This document shows positions 50,724-60,878 of a stretch of DNA of 64,000 nt, one piece after another. Source of the DNA: Caenispirillum bisanense (lineage in GTDB: Bacteria > Pseudomonadota > Alphaproteobacteria > Rhodospirillales > UBA2165). The translations under genes were made by a program, and so were the position numbers. The notes beneath the pieces are model-generated. The model was not told where the DNA came from and made no database searches. It saw only the letters and a list, made by a program, of their open reading frames with translations. The stretch is from contig CAMDWJ010000022.1 in NCBI GenBank assembly GCA_945877815.1, positions 1 to 64,000 on the forward strand. The letters are read 5' to 3'. Each line of letters opens with the position of its first letter. Within the stretch, counting starts at the first letter, position 1.

Positions 50724-52157
50724 ATGAGCGCCTACGACCAAACACGCATTATCCCGGTTATTCTGTCTGGCGGGGACGGAACGCGGCTTTGGCCTTTGTC
50801 GCGCTCCTTGTTTCCCAAGCAGTTGCAACCGATCGCGACCGATCGCAGCCTCATGCAGGACGCCATCGCGCGCCTCAGCGGCCCTGAATTCGGCGCACCG
50901 ATCATCGTGTGCAACGAGGATCATCGCTTCATCGTCGCCCAGCAGACGCGCGCGAGCGGCAGCGAAGGCGCCGTCATCGTGCTGGAACCGGCGGGCCGCA
51001 ACACCGCGCCCGCCGTCGCACTGGCCGCCCTGATCGCCGCGGAGACCGATCCCGACGCATTGCTGCTCGTGGCCCCGTCCGATCACCTGATCGCCGATAT
51101 ACCGGCGCTGCACGACGCGGTTGCCAAGGCGCGCGTCGCGGCATCGCAGGGGCATCTCGTCACCTTCGGGATCACTCCGAGCAGCCCTGAAACGGGATAC
51201 GGCTATATCCGCCGTGGCGATCTCCTGGCTGCAGCCCCCGGCTGCTATGTCGCCGCCAAGTTCGTGGAAAAGCCCGATCTCGCGACCGCACAATCCTATA
51301 TCGCCGACGGAGGTTATTCTTGGAATAGTGGCATGTTCCTGTTTTCGGCGCGGTCCTTTCTGGGCGAATTGCAACGCCATCGACCCGAGATCGACCGGTT
51401 GTGTCGCGCCGCCATAGCCGCGCGCCAGCAAGATATCGATTTCGTGCGCCCCGATGCCGAGACCTTCCGCGCGATCGAAGGCGATTCCATCGATTACGCC
51501 GTGATGGAACTGACGACACGCGCCGCGATCGTTCCCGTCGAGATGGGATGGAGCGACGTCGGCTCATGGACCGCCTTGTGGGATATCGGCCCGCGCGACG
51601 CATCCGGCAATGTCGCGGTGGGCGATGTGCTGTTGCAGGATGTCACGCGATCCTATGTGCGCACTGACGGACCGTTGGTCGCGGCCGTCGGCATCGAGGA
51701 CGCGATCATCGTCGCAACGGCCGACGCCGTGTTGGTGACCCGACGCGACATGGCGCAAAAGGTGAAGGATATCGTGGCCACCTTGCGCCAGAGCAGTCGC
51801 GAGGAATCGGTCAGCCACGTGAAAATCTCGCGGCCCTGGGGCTGGTATCAAAGCATCAGCAAAGGCGACGGATTCCAGGTGAAGCTGATCTGCGTCGATC
51901 CGGGCGCCAAGATCAGCCTGCAACGCCATAGCCGCCGCGCCGAACATTGGGTGATCGTGTCCGGCTTCGCCAAGGTGACGCGCGGGGAGGCGATTCTCGA
52001 TCTCGGACCCAACGAAAGCACCTATATCCCCATCGGCACGATCCATCGTTTGGAAAACGAGGGAACCGAGCCGTTGCTGATCGTCGAGACCCAGACCGGC
52101 GGCTATCTCGGCGAGGACGATATCGAGCGATTCGACGACCAGTACGGGCGGGGGTAG
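50724..52157 (+). CDS. manC: Mannose-1-phosphate guanylyltransferase / mannose-6-phosphate isomerase
   Basis: 477 residues, bifunctional type II enzyme. The N-terminal GMP domain has ILSGGDGTRLWPLSR...PKQ and FVEKP; the C-terminal cupin isomerase has SRPWGWYQSI, QRHSRRAEHWVIVSG and IPIGTIHRLENEG. It makes GDP-mannose, the precursor of colitose-, rhamnose- and heptose-like GDP sugars. This fits the ColD-like gene at 4.6 kb. ATG 50724 is chosen; the frame upstream is not conserved. Confidence 0.92.
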   Translation: MSAYDQTRIIPVILSGGDGTRLWPLSRSLFPKQLQPIATDRSLMQDAIARLSGPEFGAPIIVCNEDHRFIVAQQTRASGSEGAVIVLEPAGRNTAPAVALAALIAAETDPDALLLVAPSDHLIADIPALHDAVAKARVAASQGHLVTFGITPSSPETGYGYIRRGDLLAAAPGCYVAAKFVEKPDLATAQSYIADGGYSWNSGMFLFSARSFLGELQRHRPEIDRLCRAAIAARQQDIDFVRPDAETFRAIEGDSIDYAVMELTTRAAIVPVEMGWSDVGSWTALWDIGPRDASGNVAVGDVLLQDVTRSYVRTDGPLVAAVGIEDAIIVATADAVLVTRRDMAQKVKDIVATLRQSSREESVSHVKISRPWGWYQSISKGDGFQVKLICVDPGAKISLQRHSRRAEHWVIVSGFAKVTRGEAILDLGPNESTYIPIGTIHRLENEGTEPLLIVETQTGGYLGEDDIERFDDQYGRG

Positions 52158-52186
52158 AGTTCGCCCAGGCGACGAGGGTAACGGTT

Positions 52187-53017
52187 ATGACCGCAAGATG
52201 GGTCTTCGGGTTTGCTCTGGCGTTTCTCTGTGCATGTACGACCACACAGTCGAGCCGCCTGTCATACGACAACGCGCCGCTCAACCAGCAGCCGAGCCGC
52301 AAGATCTGGGGAGACTTGAAACTGCCCGGCGGCACCGGCCCCTTTCCGGCAGTCGTCGTGCTGCAACCCTGCGGCGGGATGTCCGACAACGTCACCATCG
52401 ACTGGCCCAATTATCTGAACGAACTGGGCCACGCCGCGTTCATCATCGATATCCTGGCTTCGCGGAGCGTCAGATCCGAATGCGGAACGCAGACCATCCC
52501 GCTCGATGAGCGCATGCGCGATGTCTACGGCGCGCTGCTGTTTCTCAAGCAGCATGCCGCCATCGATCCGCAGCGCATCCACATGATCGGCTTTTCGTGG
52601 GGCGGTGAGCATGTGCTGGAGGCGCTGCGCGAGCGCCAGTTGGCGCAGTTCGGACTCCGGCCTTCGGCCGCGTTCAAAGGCGGTGTCGCGGTCTACCCCG
52701 AATGCAAGGGCATAGCTGGCGGCATCACCCGGGGCAACATCACGCCGGTGTTCTACGCCCCCGGGCTGATCCTCGGCGCCGAACTCGACGACTGGACGCC
52801 GATCGAGCATTGCCGAACCATCCTATCGGGGCAACGCCAGCCCCCCGCGGTCAGCATGGAGATCATGCCCGGGGCACATCACGGCTTCGACCAATTCACC
52901 AACCGCGGGAACTTCCTGTCGGCGCGCAAGGAACTCGGCCACACCCTGGCGCCAAACCGGGCGGCGACGAACACCGCGCGCGCACTCGTGAAGGAATTCC
53001 TGTCGAAACAGGAATAG
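52187..53017 (+). CDS. Dienelactone-hydrolase-family lipoprotein
   Basis: 276 residues. N-terminal lipoprotein signal (FGFALAFLCAC, lipobox LCAC). The alpha/beta hydrolase part has VVVLQPCGGMSDN, nucleophile elbow IGFSWGGEH and His in MPGAHHGFDQF. In the classical enzyme the nucleophile is Cys; here the elbow carries Ser, so esterase-type chemistry is more likely. A similar protein is encoded at 55878-56783. It follows manC by 29 bp. Confidence 0.78.
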   Translation: MTARWVFGFALAFLCACTTTQSSRLSYDNAPLNQQPSRKIWGDLKLPGGTGPFPAVVVLQPCGGMSDNVTIDWPNYLNELGHAAFIIDILASRSVRSECGTQTIPLDERMRDVYGALLFLKQHAAIDPQRIHMIGFSWGGEHVLEALRERQLAQFGLRPSAAFKGGVAVYPECKGIAGGITRGNITPVFYAPGLILGAELDDWTPIEHCRTILSGQRQPPAVSMEIMPGAHHGFDQFTNRGNFLSARKELGHTLAPNRAATNTARALVKEFLSKQE

Positions 53018-53075
53018 CGCGCGGGCCTCGAAGTCGGCCCGTCATGGCCATTTAATCGGCCAAGGAAAATTAAGC

Positions 53076-53192
53076 CGTCATGCGCGGGCTTGACCCGCGC
53101 ATCCATCTTTGACGGCATCGGTACCGAGCCACAGTTGCCTTGTAATATGATGCGCTGAAAGATGGATACGCGGGTCAAGCCCGCGTATGACG
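53076..53192. repeat. Paired REP element (REPIN-like)
   Basis: CGTCATGCGCGGGCTTGACC...GCATCCATCTTT (53076-53110) and its mirror AAAGATGGATACGCGGGTCA...GCGTATGACG (53158-53192), 47 bp apart. Same family as the GIY-YIG unit; a partial REP (CGTCATGGCC...GGCC) lies just before it at ~53040-53061. Confidence 0.75.
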
Positions 53193-53229
53193 ACTTTTTA
53201 CTAGCCAGCGGCTCCGCTAGAATGGCGAC

Positions 53230-54612
53230 ATGACCGCACATCCAAACTCTCTCGCCGCCCGCGACATCGCGAGCGTGCTGCATCCCTACACCAATCTGAA
53301 AACCCATCCCGAGACCGGGCCGCTCGTCATCACGCGCGGGCACGGCGTCTATGTCGAGGACGAGGACGGCAAACGCTATATCGAGGCGATGTCGGGATTG
53401 TGGTGCGCCGCCCTCGGCTTCGACGAGCCGCGCCTGGCCGACGCCGCGTTTGAGGCGATGCGCAAGCTGCCCTTTTATCACAGCTTCACCGGCAAATCGC
53501 ATCCGCCCGCCATCGAATTGGCCGAACGCCTGCTCGCGATGGCGCCCGCCCCCATGTCGAAGGTGTTCTTCGCCAATTCGGGATCGGAGGCCAACGACAC
53601 CGCCATCAAGCTGATCTGGTACGCCAACAACGCGCTCGGCCGGCCGGAGAAGAAAAAAATCATCTCGCGCCAGCGCGCCTATCACGGCGTGACCATCGCC
53701 AGCGCCAGCCTGACGGGTCTGCCCAACAACCAGCGCGATTTCGATCTGCCGATCGATCGCTTCCTGTTCACCGATTGCCCGCACCACTATCGCAATTCCC
53801 TACCCGGCGAGAACGAGGAAGCGTTCGCCACGCGTCTCGCGCAGAACCTCGAGAACCTGATCCTCGCCGAAGGGCCGGACACCGTGGCCGCCTTTTTCGC
53901 CGAGCCCGTGATGGGCGCCGGTGGTGTCGTCGTGCCGCCCACGACCTATTTCGAGAAGATCCAGAAGGTCCTGCGCAAATACGACGTGCTGCTGGTCGCC
54001 GACGAGGTGATCTGCGGTTTCGGCCGTACCGGCAATATGTTCGGCTGCGAAACCTACAATATCCGTCCCGACATGATCACGGTGGCCAAGGCGCTATCCT
54101 CGGCCTACGTGCCGATTTCCGCACTTATGATCTCCGAATCGATCTTCAAGGCGCTGGTGATCGAGAGTGAGAAGATCGGTGTGTTCGGCCACGGCTTCAC
54201 CTATAGCGGGCATCCAGTCGCCTGCGCGGTGGCACTCAAGGCGCTCGACATCTATGCAGACGACAGAGTGCTGGATCGCGTGCGCAACATGGCTCCAATC
54301 CTCCAGAATGGATTGAACCGGCTGGCTGCCCACCCGTTGGTGGGCGAGGCGCGCGGGGTCGGGCTGATCGGCGCGCTCGAACTGGTGCGCGACAAAGCGA
54401 GCAAGGAGGCCTTTCCAGCCGCGGCAAGCCTCGGCGCCAAGGCGGCGGCGGCCTGCCAGAACAACGGCGTCATTCTGCGCGCCATGGGCGATACAATGGC
54501 ATTCTGCCCACCGCTGATCATTGATGCAGGTCAAATCCAAGACCTCTTGGGCCGGGTAGAAGGGGCACTCGACGAGACGCTATCGCTGGCAAAACGCGAC
54601 GGACTTGTTTAA
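53230..54612 (+). CDS. Class III (omega) aminotransferase
   Basis: 460 residues: FFANSGSEANDTAIKL (phosphate-binding region), YHGVTIASASLTG, the pyridine Asp in LLVADEVICGFGRTG, and the Schiff-base Lys in TVAKALSSAYVP. The family moves amino groups from omega-amino acids or amines to pyruvate or 2-oxoglutarate. Beta-alanine:pyruvate and putrescine-type enzymes look alike, so the substrate is open. It is 45 bp upstream of hemA. Confidence 0.9.
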   Translation: MTAHPNSLAARDIASVLHPYTNLKTHPETGPLVITRGHGVYVEDEDGKRYIEAMSGLWCAALGFDEPRLADAAFEAMRKLPFYHSFTGKSHPPAIELAERLLAMAPAPMSKVFFANSGSEANDTAIKLIWYANNALGRPEKKKIISRQRAYHGVTIASASLTGLPNNQRDFDLPIDRFLFTDCPHHYRNSLPGENEEAFATRLAQNLENLILAEGPDTVAAFFAEPVMGAGGVVVPPTTYFEKIQKVLRKYDVLLVADEVICGFGRTGNMFGCETYNIRPDMITVAKALSSAYVPISALMISESIFKALVIESEKIGVFGHGFTYSGHPVACAVALKALDIYADDRVLDRVRNMAPILQNGLNRLAAHPLVGEARGVGLIGALELVRDKASKEAFPAAASLGAKAAAACQNNGVILRAMGDTMAFCPPLIIDAGQIQDLLGRVEGALDETLSLAKRDGLV

Positions 54613-54657
54613 AAAGGGCGCACTTCTGCGGCGCGGAATATGAGTACGGGCTAAGTT

Positions 54658-55869
54658 ATGAATTACGAAAAGTTCTTTGCCGACCGGATTGCCGATTTGA
54701 AAGCCGAGGGGCGCTATCGCACCTTCGCAGACCTCGAACGCCAGGCCGGTTCCTACCCGCTCGCCAAGAACCATCATCCGGACGGCACCCTCGACGTCAC
54801 CGTCTGGTGCGCCAACGATTATCTCGGCATGGCGCAGAACCCGGTCGTGCTTGAAGCGATGAAAGCCGCCATCGACCAGCATGGCGCGGGCTCGGGCGGC
54901 ACGCGCAATATTTCCGGCACCAATCATTATCACGTGCTGCTCGAAGAGGAATTGGCGAGCCTGCACGGCAAACAAGCCGCCCTCACCTTCACGTCCGGCT
55001 ATGTCGCCAATATGACGACGCTGTCGACCATCGGTCAGATGATCAAGGGCATCGTGATGGTGTCCGACGAACAGAACCACAATTCGATGATCGCCGGCAT
55101 GCGCCACAGCCGCGCCGACAAGAAGATCTTCAAGCACAACGATCTCAAGGATCTCGAAGCCAAACTGCGCGAGATCGAGCCCGGCCGCCCGAAGCTGGTC
55201 GCCTTCGAATCGGTCTATTCGATGGACGGCGACATTGCCCCCATCGCCGATATTCTCGACATTGCCGAGAAATATGGCGCGCTCACCTTCATCGACGAGG
55301 TGCACGCGGTCGGCCTGTATGGCAAGACCGGCGCCGGCGTCGCCGAGCGCGACGGCTTGATGGATCGCATCGACATCATCCAGGGCACGCTCGCCAAGGG
55401 ATTCGGCATCGTCGGCGGCTATATCGCGGGCACGGCCGCCATGTGCGACTTCATCCGCTCCTACGGCGACGGCTTCATTTTCTCGACCTCGATCCCGCCG
55501 GCCATCGCGGCCGGTGCGCTCGCCTCGGTGCGCTATGTGCGCGCGCATGACGAATTGCGCCAGCTTCACCAGGAGCGCGCGGCAACCCTCAAGCGCCGTT
55601 TCTGCGAAGCCGGCATCCCGGTGATGCCATCGGTCAGCCATATCGTTCCAGTGATGGTGGGCGATGCCGTGTTGTGCAAGCAGGCCTCCGACGAATTGCT
55701 CACGCACGACCGCATCTATGTGCAGCCGATCAATTACCCGACCGTGCCGCGTGGCACCGAACGGCTGCGCTTCACGCCGACGCCGCTGCACGACGATGCC
55801 GCCATGGACCATCTGATCGATGCCATGACCCGGCTGTGGGCGCGCCTCGGTCTCAAGGCGGCGGCTTAG
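54658..55869 (+). CDS. hemA: 5-aminolevulinate synthase
   Basis: 403 residues, PLP enzyme condensing glycine and succinyl-CoA (Shemin pathway). Visible motifs: [26 protein letters not shown], the pyridine Asp in [12 protein letters not shown], and the Schiff-base Lys in [14 protein letters not shown]. Length and sequence are typical of alphaproteobacteria, and it supports the taxonomic reading of the window. It may be co-transcribed with the aminotransferase upstream. Confidence 0.95.
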   Translation: MNYEKFFADRIADLKAEGRYRTFADLERQAGSYPLAKNHHPDGTLDVTVWCANDYLGMAQNPVVLEAMKAAIDQHGAGSGGTRNISGTNHYHVLLEEELASLHGKQAALTFTSGYVANMTTLSTIGQMIKGIVMVSDEQNHNSMIAGMRHSRADKKIFKHNDLKDLEAKLREIEPGRPKLVAFESVYSMDGDIAPIADILDIAEKYGALTFIDEVHAVGLYGKTGAGVAERDGLMDRIDIIQGTLAKGFGIVGGYIAGTAAMCDFIRSYGDGFIFSTSIPPAIAAGALASVRYVRAHDELRQLHQERAATLKRRFCEAGIPVMPSVSHIVPVMVGDAVLCKQASDELLTHDRIYVQPINYPTVPRGTERLRFTPTPLHDDAAMDHLIDAMTRLWARLGLKAAA

Positions 55870-55877
55870 CCACTTTT

Positions 55878-56783
55878 CTACTTCACGCCCTTCAATTCGC
55901 GGTCGAACAGTGCCTTCGTCTCGCGCCACGTATCCTTGGTCGCCTCCGGATTATAACGATAGGTGAACGGTCCGCGCGCGCCGTGATAGATTGTGCGACC
56001 CTGAATGCCATTGAACGGATCGTCGAACGAATGCGTGGTTTTCGGATACAGCCTATAATCAATCGGCCGGCCGCTGGCCTTAACCGCCTTGGCACGCGCC
56101 ACGCAAAATGACGCGGGCGTTTCGTTATCCTCGTCGCCGAGAAACAGCATGGTGGGAGTGACAACATCGCTTGGAACATTGTCGCTAGTACGTCTCGCCG
56201 TCGCGTCGGGTGAGTCCACGCCGCACGAGCCATAGAAGAAGGCGATCGCACGCAATCCGTCCACGCCCTCGATCGCACGTTTCTGATAGGATGCGCTCGC
56301 CAATCGCACCGCCGCCATCGAGCCAAACGAAAACCCGATAACAGCCAGCGCATCGTTCCGCACAAGCGGATGCGACAGAAGATGCGCGAGGGCGGCCGTG
56401 GCATCCCCGCCAACCGATTCAAGGCTGATCAATGAATAAGCGCCCTGACAATTATCGGCGACATTGCGAGCACCGTTGCTTGCCACCACGAGTGCCACAT
56501 AACCATCGCTCGTCAGCCGACGCGCCCAATCAATGATATGAGCACCGACGCCACCGCAGGTATGCAGCATCACGACGGCGGGAAACGGTCCGCTTCCTTG
56601 CGATGGGCGGTACAAGACGGTTCGTTGCAATTGAGGACGCGGTGGTGTGTTGGTCGGCACAGGCACCGCCTCAGTCGGAAAAACGATCGGACTTTTGGGT
56701 AGTGGTGGGCCGGAAAAATCAGTGGTCACGCATCCGGAAAGGATGAGACTTGCGGCGGCAGCCGCGAGACGTATCGATCCCAT
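55878..56783 (-). CDS. Dienelactone-hydrolase-family lipoprotein
   Basis: 301 residues from ATG 56783 (GGGAGGAAA upstream). Lipoprotein signal AASLILSGC. Hydrolase features: VVMLHTCGGVGAH, elbow IGFSFGSMA with Ser, acid in FLGDEDNETP, and His in KTTHSFDDPF. Same architecture as the protein at 52187, suggesting paralogues. It is convergent with hemA, with 8 bp between the stops. Confidence 0.78.
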   Translation of the reverse strand: MGSIRLAAAAASLILSGCVTTDFSGPPLPKSPIVFPTEAVPVPTNTPPRPQLQRTVLYRPSQGSGPFPAVVMLHTCGGVGAHIIDWARRLTSDGYVALVVASNGARNVADNCQGAYSLISLESVGGDATAALAHLLSHPLVRNDALAVIGFSFGSMAAVRLASASYQKRAIEGVDGLRAIAFFYGSCGVDSPDATARRTSDNVPSDVVTPTMLFLGDEDNETPASFCVARAKAVKASGRPIDYRLYPKTTHSFDDPFNGIQGRTIYHGARGPFTYRYNPEATKDTWRETKALFDRELKGVK

Positions 56784-56888
56784 CCTAATTTCCTCCCAAC
56801 GGCAAATCCACGACACTTTCGATCCAAGCAACTATAACGAGAATTTCTTCGACGGACCAAATCATTTGGCCTGTGTTATGGTCCGCCG

Positions 56889-57431
56889 ATGTATGCCGAC
56901 AATACCCTGACCCCGCGCGAGGCCATCCGACTGTGCGCGCTTGGCCTGCTCGCCGGCGGGCCGCAGCCTTATGACGAGATCGTCTTTGCGGTGCGACATT
57001 TCGTCAGCCGCATGACCGGGCCGTCGCTCGACCTCATGGGGGAATCGATCGAGCTCTTGCGCTATGAGGGCTTGGTCGCAGGCGAGGACGGCAAACCGCT
57101 CGTCATCACCGGCGCGGGACATGCGGTGTTGAAGGAATTGCTGCGCGCCAATGTACGCGCGGGATCAGGCGCCATGAACGATCTGGTGATCGCGCTCAAG
57201 ATCCGGTTCCTGCATTTTCTCTCGGCCGAGGAAAGGCACGCGCAGGCCGAACTCATGATCGAAGCCTGCGAAAGCGAACTCGCGCGCATCGAAGATGTCA
57301 CGGTCGATGAAAGCGGCTATCTCGACGCCTGGTTGGCGATCGAGGCCGATCGGCTGAACGCGCGGATCGCCTACCTAAAACATATGCTGGCCGCCGGTCA
57401 CCCAAATCTCGCTGCCCGTGACGTAGGCTGA
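56889..57431 (+). CDS. Winged-helix (PadR-like) hypothetical protein
   Basis: 180 residues. The N-terminal half looks like a PadR-type winged helix (TPREAIRLCALGLLAGGPQPYDEI, ESIELLRYEGLVAG...LVITGAGHAVLKELL); the C-terminal half is helical (FLSAEERHAQAELMIEACESELARIE). Probably a transcription regulator. Its last 57 bp overlap the 3' end of the convergent SDR gene. Confidence 0.65.
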   Translation: MYADNTLTPREAIRLCALGLLAGGPQPYDEIVFAVRHFVSRMTGPSLDLMGESIELLRYEGLVAGEDGKPLVITGAGHAVLKELLRANVRAGSGAMNDLVIALKIRFLHFLSAEERHAQAELMIEACESELARIEDVTVDESGYLDAWLAIEADRLNARIAYLKHMLAAGHPNLAARDVG

Positions 57432-58109
57432 ATCGTCCGAACACAAATAATGGATCGTGCGCGCGACGTCGTCGGGCGTGCCCATGCGATTGAGCGGGAT
57501 GCGCGGGATCAGCATTTCATATTCGGGCTGGATCAAGGTGGTCGCGATCTCGCCGGGTGCCACCGCATTCACGCGAACATTGATCGCTGCGAATTCGTTA
57601 GCCATCTCCCGCGTCAGCGCCGACAGCGCCGCCTTGGAACAGGAATAAGCCGATCCCGCAAAGGGATGGATCATATGCCCGGCGATCGACGTCACATTCA
57701 CGATGGCGCCGTGCCCCTTGGCGAGCGGCCGCGCCAACCCTCGGCCTAATTTGAGCGGCGCATAGAAGTTAAGCTCGAAGACTGCCCGCCAGGCGTCGAT
57801 ATCCCCATTGAGCGCGCCCAGCCGCTCGCGGTTCGGCTGCTTCGGCGACATACCCGCGTTGTTGACAAGCGCGTGCAGTGGCGAATCGCCCAACTCGACC
57901 GTCAGTTCCGCAATCAGATGTTCGGTGCTGGCGGCGTCGGCGAGATCGGCCTGAAGATGACGCGTCCAGGTTCCTTTACCCGCTTCGGTAGGCGCCGGAC
58001 CGCGCGAACAGGTGATCACGCGCCAGCCGCGCGCCACGAACAACTGCGCCGTGGCGAAGCCGATGCCGCGCGAGGCGCCTGTGATGACTGCTGTATTTTG
58101 CTGCGCCAT
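57375..58109 (-). CDS. Short-chain dehydrogenase/reductase
   Basis: 244 residues, classical SDR: TGASRGIG cofactor motif, NNAG, catalytic Ser in NVTSIAG and Tyr-x3-Lys in YSCSKAAL, and the ending YVTGSEIWVTGGQ. NAD(P)-dependent oxidation or reduction of an unknown alcohol/ketone. Its tail overlaps the winged-helix gene on the other strand. Confidence 0.9.
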   Translation of the reverse strand: MAQQNTAVITGASRGIGFATAQLFVARGWRVITCSRGPAPTEAGKGTWTRHLQADLADAASTEHLIAELTVELGDSPLHALVNNAGMSPKQPNRERLGALNGDIDAWRAVFELNFYAPLKLGRGLARPLAKGHGAIVNVTSIAGHMIHPFAGSAYSCSKAALSALTREMANEFAAINVRVNAVAPGEIATTLIQPEYEMLIPRIPLNRMGTPDDVARTIHYLCSDDSAYVTGSEIWVTGGQHMF

Positions 58110-58128
58110 CCGTATCTAGCCGCTGACG

Positions 58129-58254
58129 CCCCCCCTCCCTGTTCCTCCCCCGTGCCTGGGGGTTTCGGGGGACACCCCCGGTCCCGAGGGGTGGGAGGGG
58201 AAGTTACCTTTAGTCCTCGCTCCCCCCTTGAGGGGGAGGGTTGGGGTGGGGGGT
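58129..58254. repeat. GC-rich inverted repeat
   Basis: C-rich left arm (CCCCCCCTCCCTGTTCC) and G-rich right arm (GGGGGAGGGTTGGGGTGGGGGG) with inner palindromes around CTGGGGGTTT and CCCCCGGTCCCGAGGGG. Related to the element at 38002. It occupies most of the gap between the SDR and universal stress genes. Confidence 0.6.
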
Positions 58255-58282
58255 AGCCTTCCGAGAATTCGATACAAGAAGA

Positions 58283-59152
58283 TCAATGATCCATCAGCAC
58301 CGGCAAGTGCGCGGAGGCGATCAGGTGGCGCGTCACACCGCCCAGAATGATTTGGATCAGGCGCGAGTGGGTGAAGGCACCGGTGACCAGGAGATCGGCG
58401 TTCACGCTTTTGCAATATTCGAGGATCGTCTCGCCGACCGGTCTCTCCGTCCGCTTGACGCTTGCACGTTCAGTCTTGATGCCGTGCGCGCCGAGATAAT
58501 GCGCAAGCTCGTCGCCGCCGATGCGGTTGACGCTTTTTTCGGTCTCGACGGTGAGCGCGATCACCCGGTCCGCCGATTCGAGAAAGGGCATGGCGCCGGC
58601 AACGGCACGCGCGGCCTCCGACGTGCCATTCCAAGCGACGACCACGGTCGAGCCGATCTTGGCCGGCACTTGGTCAGGCAGCATCAGGACAGGACGCGCG
58701 GTCTCAAAGATCGCGGCATGAAGCGCCATCATCGACGGGCGGCCAACTTCGCCGGCCGGCTGCGACATGACGATCAGGTCCGAGACGCGGCCATGATTGG
58801 CGACTTTTTCGTCCTCGCGGCCGACTTCCTGATGCCACGATGCGGTCGGGGTCGCCCCGCCGATGGCGATACCGTCAGTCACCGTGACCTTGGTTTCGGC
58901 GACGAAGGTGTCGAAAATGGCGCGCGCCGCACGCGAGCGGTCGTCGCCGTCCTTGTCGGCAAGATCGATCATCTCCTCGATCATGCTGCCCGACATTCCC
59001 TCGCCCAGCAACGGAACGGCTTCCTTGGAATCGGCCCGAACATGGAAGGCCTCGATATGGCCGCCCGAGCCTTTGAGAATGGAGAGGGCGGCGCGAAGCG
59101 CGCGGCGGCCCGCATTGCTGTCGACGGGAACGAGAATAACTTTATATGACAT
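58283..59152 (-). CDS. Universal stress protein, two tandem Usp domains
   Basis: 289 residues: first domain YKVILVPVDSNAGRRALRAALSI..., second from ~155 with TVVVAWNGTSEAARAVAGAMPFL and a well-kept nucleotide-binding ending ADLLVTGAFTHSRLIQIILGGVTRHL. The second domain retains the G-2x-G-9x-G type ATP loop; the first is degenerate. Likely a cytoplasmic stress-response protein. Confidence 0.85.
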   Translation of the reverse strand: MSYKVILVPVDSNAGRRALRAALSILKGSGGHIEAFHVRADSKEAVPLLGEGMSGSMIEEMIDLADKDGDDRSRAARAIFDTFVAETKVTVTDGIAIGGATPTASWHQEVGREDEKVANHGRVSDLIVMSQPAGEVGRPSMMALHAAIFETARPVLMLPDQVPAKIGSTVVVAWNGTSEAARAVAGAMPFLESADRVIALTVETEKSVNRIGGDELAHYLGAHGIKTERASVKRTERPVGETILEYCKSVNADLLVTGAFTHSRLIQIILGGVTRHLIASAHLPVLMDH

Positions 59153-59200
59153 GTCTGCCCTCACCTCAGTGGTCGTTTTTTTATGCCTCGCCTGATCGTC

Positions 59201-60142
59201 TCACGTGGCCGGCCCAACCGCCATATCCCGTCGTTCCTCGACCCCTTCAGGATCCTGATGGATCAGAACCTCGCTGTTAGGAAAGGCCGCTTCCACATTA
59301 TACATCACTCGATCGGAAATTTCATGTGCCTCGATGAGAGACAGGTTGCGATCCATTTCCACGTGGATTTGGATGAACCTGTTGGGGCCGGACGAGCGCG
59401 TGCGCAGATCGTGAACACTTTTGATCTGGGTTTCGGACAGAGCGATATCCTTGATCTTCTGGCGATCGGCATCCGGCAGTTCTCGGTCCATCAATTCGTC
59501 CAGTGACTGGGCGACGATCCCGAATGAGCCATAGGCCATGTAGACGACGATCGCCACGGCGACCAGCGGGTCGGCGTAGGACAGGCCGAACCCGCTCGCC
59601 AGGATCAGCGAGCCGATCACGGCGAGATTGGTCGCGATGTCGATACGGTAGTGAAAGGCATCCGCGCCGACGGCCAAGGACCCCGTACGCCGTACGACGT
59701 GCGTCTGAAACATCACCAAGACGGAGGTAAGGATGATCGAACCGATCATGACGCCGATGCCCCAGGCGCCGTTTCCGACTGGGTGCGGCGTGAAGAAACG
59801 GCTGATCGACTCGACCAGCAAGAACAGGCCCGAGCCGGCGATGAAGGCGGCCTGGGCGAGCCCCGCCAGGGCTTCGGCCTTACCGTGCCCGAAACGATGC
59901 TCGTAATCGGCAGGCTGCAAGGCGTGGCGCACCGCCAGCAGGGTGACAATCGAGGCCACGGCATCGAGCATCGAATCCAGCAGCGTCGACAGCATGCTGA
60001 CCGAATCGGTAGCGAACCAGGCAACACCTTTGGCCAGGATCAACATGCAGGCGACGCCGACCGACGCATAGGTCGCAAGCCGCATGAGCGAGCCGGCTTG
60101 TTCTCTGGAAATTTGATCGGAATCTGAATTGGAATCGGGCAT
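59201..60142 (-). CDS. Cation diffusion facilitator (FieF/CzcD type)
   Basis: 313 residues, six membrane helices and a C-terminal cytoplasmic domain. The transport-site Asp pairs are present: LLDSMLDA in helix 2 and DAFHYRID in helix 5 (one Asp replaced by His, as in FieF). HRFGHGKAEALAGLAQA is diagnostic. Exports Zn or Fe in exchange for protons. The start is 8 bp downstream of the pdxH stop, so they are co-transcribed. Confidence 0.9.
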   Translation of the reverse strand: MPDSNSDSDQISREQAGSLMRLATYASVGVACMLILAKGVAWFATDSVSMLSTLLDSMLDAVASIVTLLAVRHALQPADYEHRFGHGKAEALAGLAQAAFIAGSGLFLLVESISRFFTPHPVGNGAWGIGVMIGSIILTSVLVMFQTHVVRRTGSLAVGADAFHYRIDIATNLAVIGSLILASGFGLSYADPLVAVAIVVYMAYGSFGIVAQSLDELMDRELPDADRQKIKDIALSETQIKSVHDLRTRSSGPNRFIQIHVEMDRNLSLIEAHEISDRVMYNVEAAFPNSEVLIHQDPEGVEERRDMAVGPAT

Positions 60143-60150
60143 CAGGAGTC

Positions 60151-60750
60151 CTAGGGATAAAGCCGCTCGACCGTCCAACCCTCGCCGGCGCGGCGATAAA
60201 GGTTGCGCTCGTGCAGGCGGAAGCTGCGGTCCTGCCAAAATTCAATGCTGTCGGGCGCGATCCGGTAGCCGGTCCAGAACGGCGGTCGTGGCACCGCGCC
60301 GATCGCGTGCTTGGCGGTGAACTGCGCGATGCGCTTTTCGAACTCGAAGCGGCCGGCCATCGGGCGCGATTGCTGCGACGCCCAGGCCCCGATCTGGCTC
60401 GCGCGCGCGCGCGTTGCGAAATAGGCATCCGCCTCAGCATCGCTGACGCGGACAACGGCGCCTTCGACGCGAACCTGACGCAGCAGGGATTTCCAGTGGA
60501 AGCACAGGGACGCCCACGGGCGCGCGCCCAATTCCAGCCCCTTGCGGCTTTCGGTATTGGTATAAAAAACGAAGCCCCGCGCATCCGCGCCCTTCAGGAG
60601 CACCATGCGCACCGAGGGGCGCCCGGCGGCATCGGCAGTCGCCAGCGCCACCGCATCGGGAAGGCTGGGTTCGCTGACCTGCGCCTCGGCATACCAATCG
60701 TTGAAGTGGGCAATGGGATCGAAGATCCCGATTTCCGTGCTTTCGTCCAT
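60151..60750 (-). CDS. pdxH: Pyridoxamine 5'-phosphate oxidase
   Basis: 199 residues from ATG 60750. FMN-binding signatures: [55 protein letters not shown] and the C-terminal ERLYP. It makes pyridoxal 5'-phosphate, the cofactor used by several enzymes encoded in this window. First gene of a two-gene unit with the cation pump; divergent from fabI. Confidence 0.93.
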   Translation of the reverse strand: MDESTEIGIFDPIAHFNDWYAEAQVSEPSLPDAVALATADAAGRPSVRMVLLKGADARGFVFYTNTESRKGLELGARPWASLCFHWKSLLRQVRVEGAVVRVSDAEADAYFATRARASQIGAWASQQSRPMAGRFEFEKRIAQFTAKHAIGAVPRPPFWTGYRIAPDSIEFWQDRSFRLHERNLYRRAGEGWTVERLYP

Positions 60751-60878
60751 CTCAATCCTAACCCGACAGACCGCGATCATATCTTTTTGGTCGATCCTCC
60801 CGCAAACTTCCCATATGCTCCGACCCGGCCCGGAAACCTGGGCCGTCAAAGGTATTCGGGGTCAGTGGAGAGGCTGGA

